Below the pieces are notes generated by a model, which saw only the letters and a program-made list of their open reading frames with translations, was not told where the DNA came from and searched no databases. From Pelargonium cotyledonis (taxonomy: Eukaryota; Streptophyta; Magnoliopsida; Geraniales; Geraniaceae): a DNA stretch of 36,605 nucleotides. Numbering within the stretch: the stretch's first letter is position 1; every line of letters starts with the position of its first letter. The stretch spans positions 1-36,605 of the forward strand of contig JAYMTA010000159.1 in NCBI GenBank assembly GCA_036897625.1, written 5' to 3'. Both the position numbers and the translations under genes were made by a program. Positions 32,849 through 36,605 of the stretch are shown here, one piece after another.

Positions 32849-35354
32849 TTATTTGGTTATGGGGGGTTCTCCCAGCCAGACAGCGCGAAACCCAGTTCCT
32901 TTACAATCAGAACAGCCCTTTGAACCCTGTAAATAAATCATTAAAAAAGTAAGGATTGACAAAAAGATACACAAGGCCGTTTTTTTTTTTTTCTTTGGTG
33001 CATCAAAATTACTCTTGCAACTGTACCTTTCCTGAGCAAATAACACAACTAGTGTTTCTGGAAGGGATTTGGCAGAGCATGTTATCACCAAGAATAAAGA
33101 AGCCTGTACCTCCACACCATTTACATTCAACGTGCCCATTTGAGTCGCATGAAGAACACCCAACTGGCCTTGGTTGCTACATACATCACGAGCATTGGAA
33201 AATTTAGGGGTAGAAGGATATCAGTTATAGGACATAATTAAATCAAGCCAGGAGATTTCCTGAATGCAGTATCCTGCAGCAAATTAAGAAGTTACTTCCC
33301 GCACTTTTAGTATCATATTACAACTCATCACCAATCAAAACCACTCCCCTAGTTCCATAATTTAAGGTCAGCGATTTCAAACAAAAATATATCACGAGTA
33401 TTACAAAAAGTGGATGTCATCAGGAATGTTATCCAGGACATGCTAGTTTTCTAGCACTAAATTCAAACTTAATATATTGAAAAAAGATATCCTGAATCCC
33501 TGCTTGTGTTGATTTTGATTAACAGATATTCCCAAAGTTCACCCAGATGATCTTTCATGTCCATATTTTCATTTTCATTTATAAATTGAAACTAGCATAG
33601 AGTAGTCATGATTGATGTAGAAGTAGTTTTGTCCTCCAAAGGAGCAAAAACCATCTATTTCTGCAGCACAAAGCTCAAATGAACAAAAAAGTACTAGTCA
33701 CCATACATTTGACATGTTGCACTGATTGAGAGAGAAGATTTATAAATGACCCCTAGACCCACACCACAGTAGTGGTCTAGTGGAAGTCTTGTGCACTAGG
33801 CCACACACTGAGAGACTACACAATTAACTACATCGGAAATTCAATCTACATTAAAAAATCTGAAAGTCAAATATGTTTGAAGTCAAACAGGACATTACTT
33901 TCTAGCATGAAGCTTTTTGAAGGGTGGGGCTGCAGCAGTAACTGCAAAATGTGGCTCATTGATAATGCAATACTAGTATGATCTTTAATAAACCTCATCC
34001 CCCACCTATTATGAAATGAAGTAGAAATGCAAAGTCCATTCTTAATGATAAAAAAAAGTAAGATGCTAGAAGTAGATAGGGTGGCAGCATGGAGAGAGAC
34101 TCCAAGCACAAAAAGAAAAGGAAAAATTGAGACAAGGAGATTACTTCAACTTACACATCAACAAAAATATACAGTAAAGACTCACACCTCGCTCCACAGG
34201 CTCCATAAGTGCCTTCATAGTAGGTTTGAGGATCATTTAAATATCACCAAAGAAAATTCAATAAACTAAGGAAACACGGTCAGACTGAGAAGTTTAATGA
34301 GTTTCTAAGTGATGCACCTCGACCACTAATTGACAAAAGAAACTATCATCACTTTGGAAAAAAGTACCAGGTGTCCAGTGTCCTTAGGCCAAAACACTAT
34401 GCACCTACAAGTGGCCATCTGGTAGATAGAACTAAATGTTTGTATAGTCTGCAACATAACATAGGCAAAGCTCTCCACAGTCCACACTCACACCTAACTT
34501 CTCATCCGCAATTCTTGACTTGAAACCAACAATAGGATGTTACGGCACTGCAAGGTTTTGGTAGTCCCTCATCAGCTTGGTCAAATCAAGTTAAATTTCC
34601 TAATACTCTAATTTGGCACAAATATTACCATCCTATCTCAATTTTTCCAATCGTATTTAGCGCTGCAACATATACACAATGTAGGCGACACAAAAACATG
34701 AGCTAACAGTCATCAAACATGTGTCTAAATTACTCAAAATTCAAATGGTAATGCTGCTTTTAGTGCCTTTCTTCTTAAGGTATCGACACAAATCACATGA
34801 AAAAAAATAATGTTCTGGACTTCTTGTAACAAAATTATCACAATTATCTTGAAACTTCTTAAATTAAGAAGGCATACAAAGCACCTATGTAGCTCATGAA
34901 TTTTGATATAAGATATTCTTAAATTCATTATCATCCACAAATCAATCATTTCACTTCGCTTCCATCTATATTTCCTCACAACCAAACAGAGTGTCAACAA
35001 TACAAATCATCACAAAATCAAGCAAAAAAAGTAGAGTAAACAATTAAAAATACAAACAGAAAAACTAAATTCGCTACAGAACCAAAATCGGGAGAGAAAT
35101 AAAAAAAGTACCTGTGAGATAGTCCAGGCCTGATCCATTCGCTTGGCGAAATCGGAAGAGCTCTCCACCATGGAAGCTCTCATACGAAAACAAGAGGCCC
35201 TAGAACCCCAATTCGAGGATGATTTCACAGCACCTCCTAGGGGTATAGATACGGCACCGTTTCCTGCTCCTCTCTGCGGTAGAATGCTCTTTTTGCCGAT
35301 TGAATTGGCAAAAACCACAGGCCTACAGCAACACATACTGCTACAACTCGCCAT
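32849..35354 (-). CDS. Small DnaJ-type cysteine-rich zinc-finger protein, probably plastid
   Basis: Minus-strand exons 35354-35112, 33176-33027 and 32926-32849 join in phase to 156 residues. Residues 1-60 are Ser/Arg/Ala/Cys-rich with no acid, fitting a plastid transit peptide. A short linker (MVESSSDFAKRMDQAWTISQ) leads to four CxxC pairs: CSSC, CKWC, CVIC and CSDC, arranged as CxxC-x(6-8)-CxxC-x-G-x-G twice (CKWCGGTGF and CSDCKGTGFRAVW). This is the zinc-binding domain of DnaJ without the J domain, as in BSD2, LQY1 and SCO2/CYO1. Such proteins act as thiol chaperones or disulfide isomerases in plastids. The closest by neighbourhood is Arabidopsis At2g24860 (from memory). Intron 1 is 1.9 kb. 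The exact substrate cannot be told. Confidence 0.88.
33735..33815 (-). repeat. Possible Au-SINE-like fragment in intron 1 of the DnaJ-type gene
   Basis: On the minus strand the order GTGGCCTAGTGCACAAGACT, TTCCACTAGACC, GTGGTGTGGGTCTAGGGGTC then ATTTATA recalls the middle and 3' part of Au-type plant SINEs (...CCCACT...GTGGGGTCTGGGGAGGGTCA). Part of it, GTGGTCTAGTG (33772-33782) and CACTAGGCCAC (33794-33804), also forms a hairpin with one mismatch. Identification is from memory only. Confidence 0.3.
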
Positions 35355-36605
35355 TTCTGCTCCGACTCGTCCTTTTCTGCAGAAATCTATACTACAAAAA
35401 GAGAATTACCGGTGGTTTCTGGAGATGGTTGTGGCACGAACACGAAGGTTAACGAACGAAGCGATCAATGGAATATTATTTTCCCTCGTTTTTGAGATAA
35501 ATAATAAAAATATACTTAAATAAAATCAAGAAACAATGAACAGAAATGAGAATAGTAGGCTGTGGCAATGTGGGGCCCACTTCTTGTTTGGACCGGTATA
35601 AATTTTTATTCAACGTTCAAATATCAGGATCGGTTTTGGTTTAGAAGTCAACTTTGACGCTCAAGACCAATTTTATTGCCATTGTATTTGGGCTTATAAT
35701 GGGCCTCACGCGTTGATTTTAGCTCAATTCGATGCGTAGCCAAAGAGGTCATTAATGGGCCTCACAGTCCAAATTGGTTTTTGGACGGTGATGGCAAAAA
35801 TATAGATTACACGTTGGCACGTGCATCTTTATAGCCTACGATTCTAACTTTCCACGTACATCTCTATATTATAATTTTGCATGAAAATAATACTTTTTTT
35901 TTTTTTTTTGCACTAAGCCGCCTGCTATTTATTACGTAGATATAGTGATCGTTGACTTGGCCTTCAAAGATAATGTCCCCACTTTAGTACCTTAAAATGT
36001 GAATCATGTTTTTTTGTTGTTCCTAGTATAATTCCATTATAGGGATATTAAAGTTAATATGAGTTTGTGTAGTTCTTTATGGATACATAGTTCTCATTTT
36101 ATTATGAGCACTAAATTGCTTATTTCGGTATAATTACGTGAGTTTGTGCGGAAAGAAAAACATAACTTTAAAATCTCATTTTTTCTATAGAGATTAATTT
36201 TAGTTTAAATATTTATCATTAATTATAAACAAAATAATTTCTAAATCTCGTTTCTCCTCAAATTATTTACTAAAATATATTATTTTTCATTCATATGCTT
36301 AGATTCATTAGTAGTGGGAGAGAACAATATTGACTTGAATAACAAATGGTCAAGTGGTCCATCCATGTTAAGGAACTTAAATGAATATTATAAAGGAAAA
36401 ATTACACAAATCTATTATAAAGTATACCCCTTTTGCACGTACCTATTTTAAAATATGGTTTGTTACTTTTGACTATCTTAAAGTATGTCACAAAACTTTC
36501 CGTCCATTTTTTCCGTCAAAGTTAACGGAATATTTCCAAAAATTCAACATGTGCCCAGCACATGACCAAATTTTTTTTGAAATACCAAAATTGCCCTTCA
36601 ATCAA
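35355..36605. other. Upstream region of the DnaJ-type gene and right flank
   Basis: Site II-like TGGGCT/TGGGCC motifs lie at 35689-35694, 35700-35705 and 35756-35761, the last two inside a repeated TAATGGGCCTCAC. A G-box CACGTG sits near 35819, followed by two similar blocks (CACGTGCATCTTTATA and CACGTACATCTCTATA). From about 36400 to the end a block with TTTCCGTC, GTTAACGGAA and the short palindrome CATGTGCCCAGCACATG (36548-36564) looks like a dispersed plant repeat that continues out of the window. No gene is seen. Confidence 0.5.

Noticed and set aside
33772..33804. Intronic hairpin as a microRNA precursor
   Set aside because: The arms are only 11 bases with a mismatch and it lies in a SINE-like piece.
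1..36605. CRISPR arrays, phage, integrons, bacterial operons or organelle DNA
   Set aside because: No regular spacer arrays, prokaryotic gene clusters or plastid/mitochondrial gene pieces were seen; all genes are intron-bearing plant nuclear types except the single-exon DUF761 gene and U5.

Overview
The window is nuclear DNA of a flowering plant, most likely a eudicot. It shows AT-rich introns with GT..AG borders, long AT-rich intergenic DNA, Stowaway-type MITEs, SINE-like pieces, telo-box and site II promoter motifs, and plant-specific protein families. Nothing in it looks bacterial, viral or organellar. The species cannot be fixed from the sequence.

Layout, left to right: (1) 1-230, minus: 5' end of an F-box/kelch gene of the AFR type, cut by the window edge. 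(2) 3636-11034, plus: a 12-exon gene for a PPR protein with C-terminal CBS motifs (At5g10690/CBSPPR1 type). (3) 11887-15632, plus: a two-exon gene for mitochondrial ribosomal protein bL28m, with a 3.1 kb intron holding one clear MITE and one probable one. (4) 16884-17354, plus: a single-exon DUF761 protein. (5) 18149-20974, minus: a four-exon class III peroxidase of the Prx46/Prx18 group, with a MITE in its last intron. (6) About 22350-22478, minus: a U5 spliceosomal snRNA gene with USE, TATA box, Sm site, terminal stem-loop and 3' box. (7) 23303-25618, plus: TIC55-type Rieske oxygenase of the plastid inner envelope. (8) 26078-29996, minus: a Tudor-like/CCCH/G-patch protein (C3H22, ZGPAT-like). 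(9) 30291-32392, plus: an unrecognised gene, head-to-head with (8), with a 9-residue tandem repeat and an apparent 1-base deletion in its seventh copy. (10) 32849-35354, minus: a small probably plastid DnaJ-type zinc-finger protein.

Every exon chain given here was joined by hand at GT/AG sites, and reading phase closes in all of them. The one break is gene 9, which needs an acceptor choice and is still interrupted by the single-base shift.

The genes do not form one pathway. As far as I recall, the peroxidase, TIC55, C3H22 and DnaJ genes match a run on Arabidopsis chromosome 2 (At2g24800, At2g24820, At2g24830, At2g24860), with AFR (At2g24540) further off, so this looks like a conserved ancestral block. 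The most useful items are the U5 snRNA gene, which an ORF-based annotation would miss, and the unknown repeat protein with its frameshift. I found no evidence of a wholly new multi-gene system.
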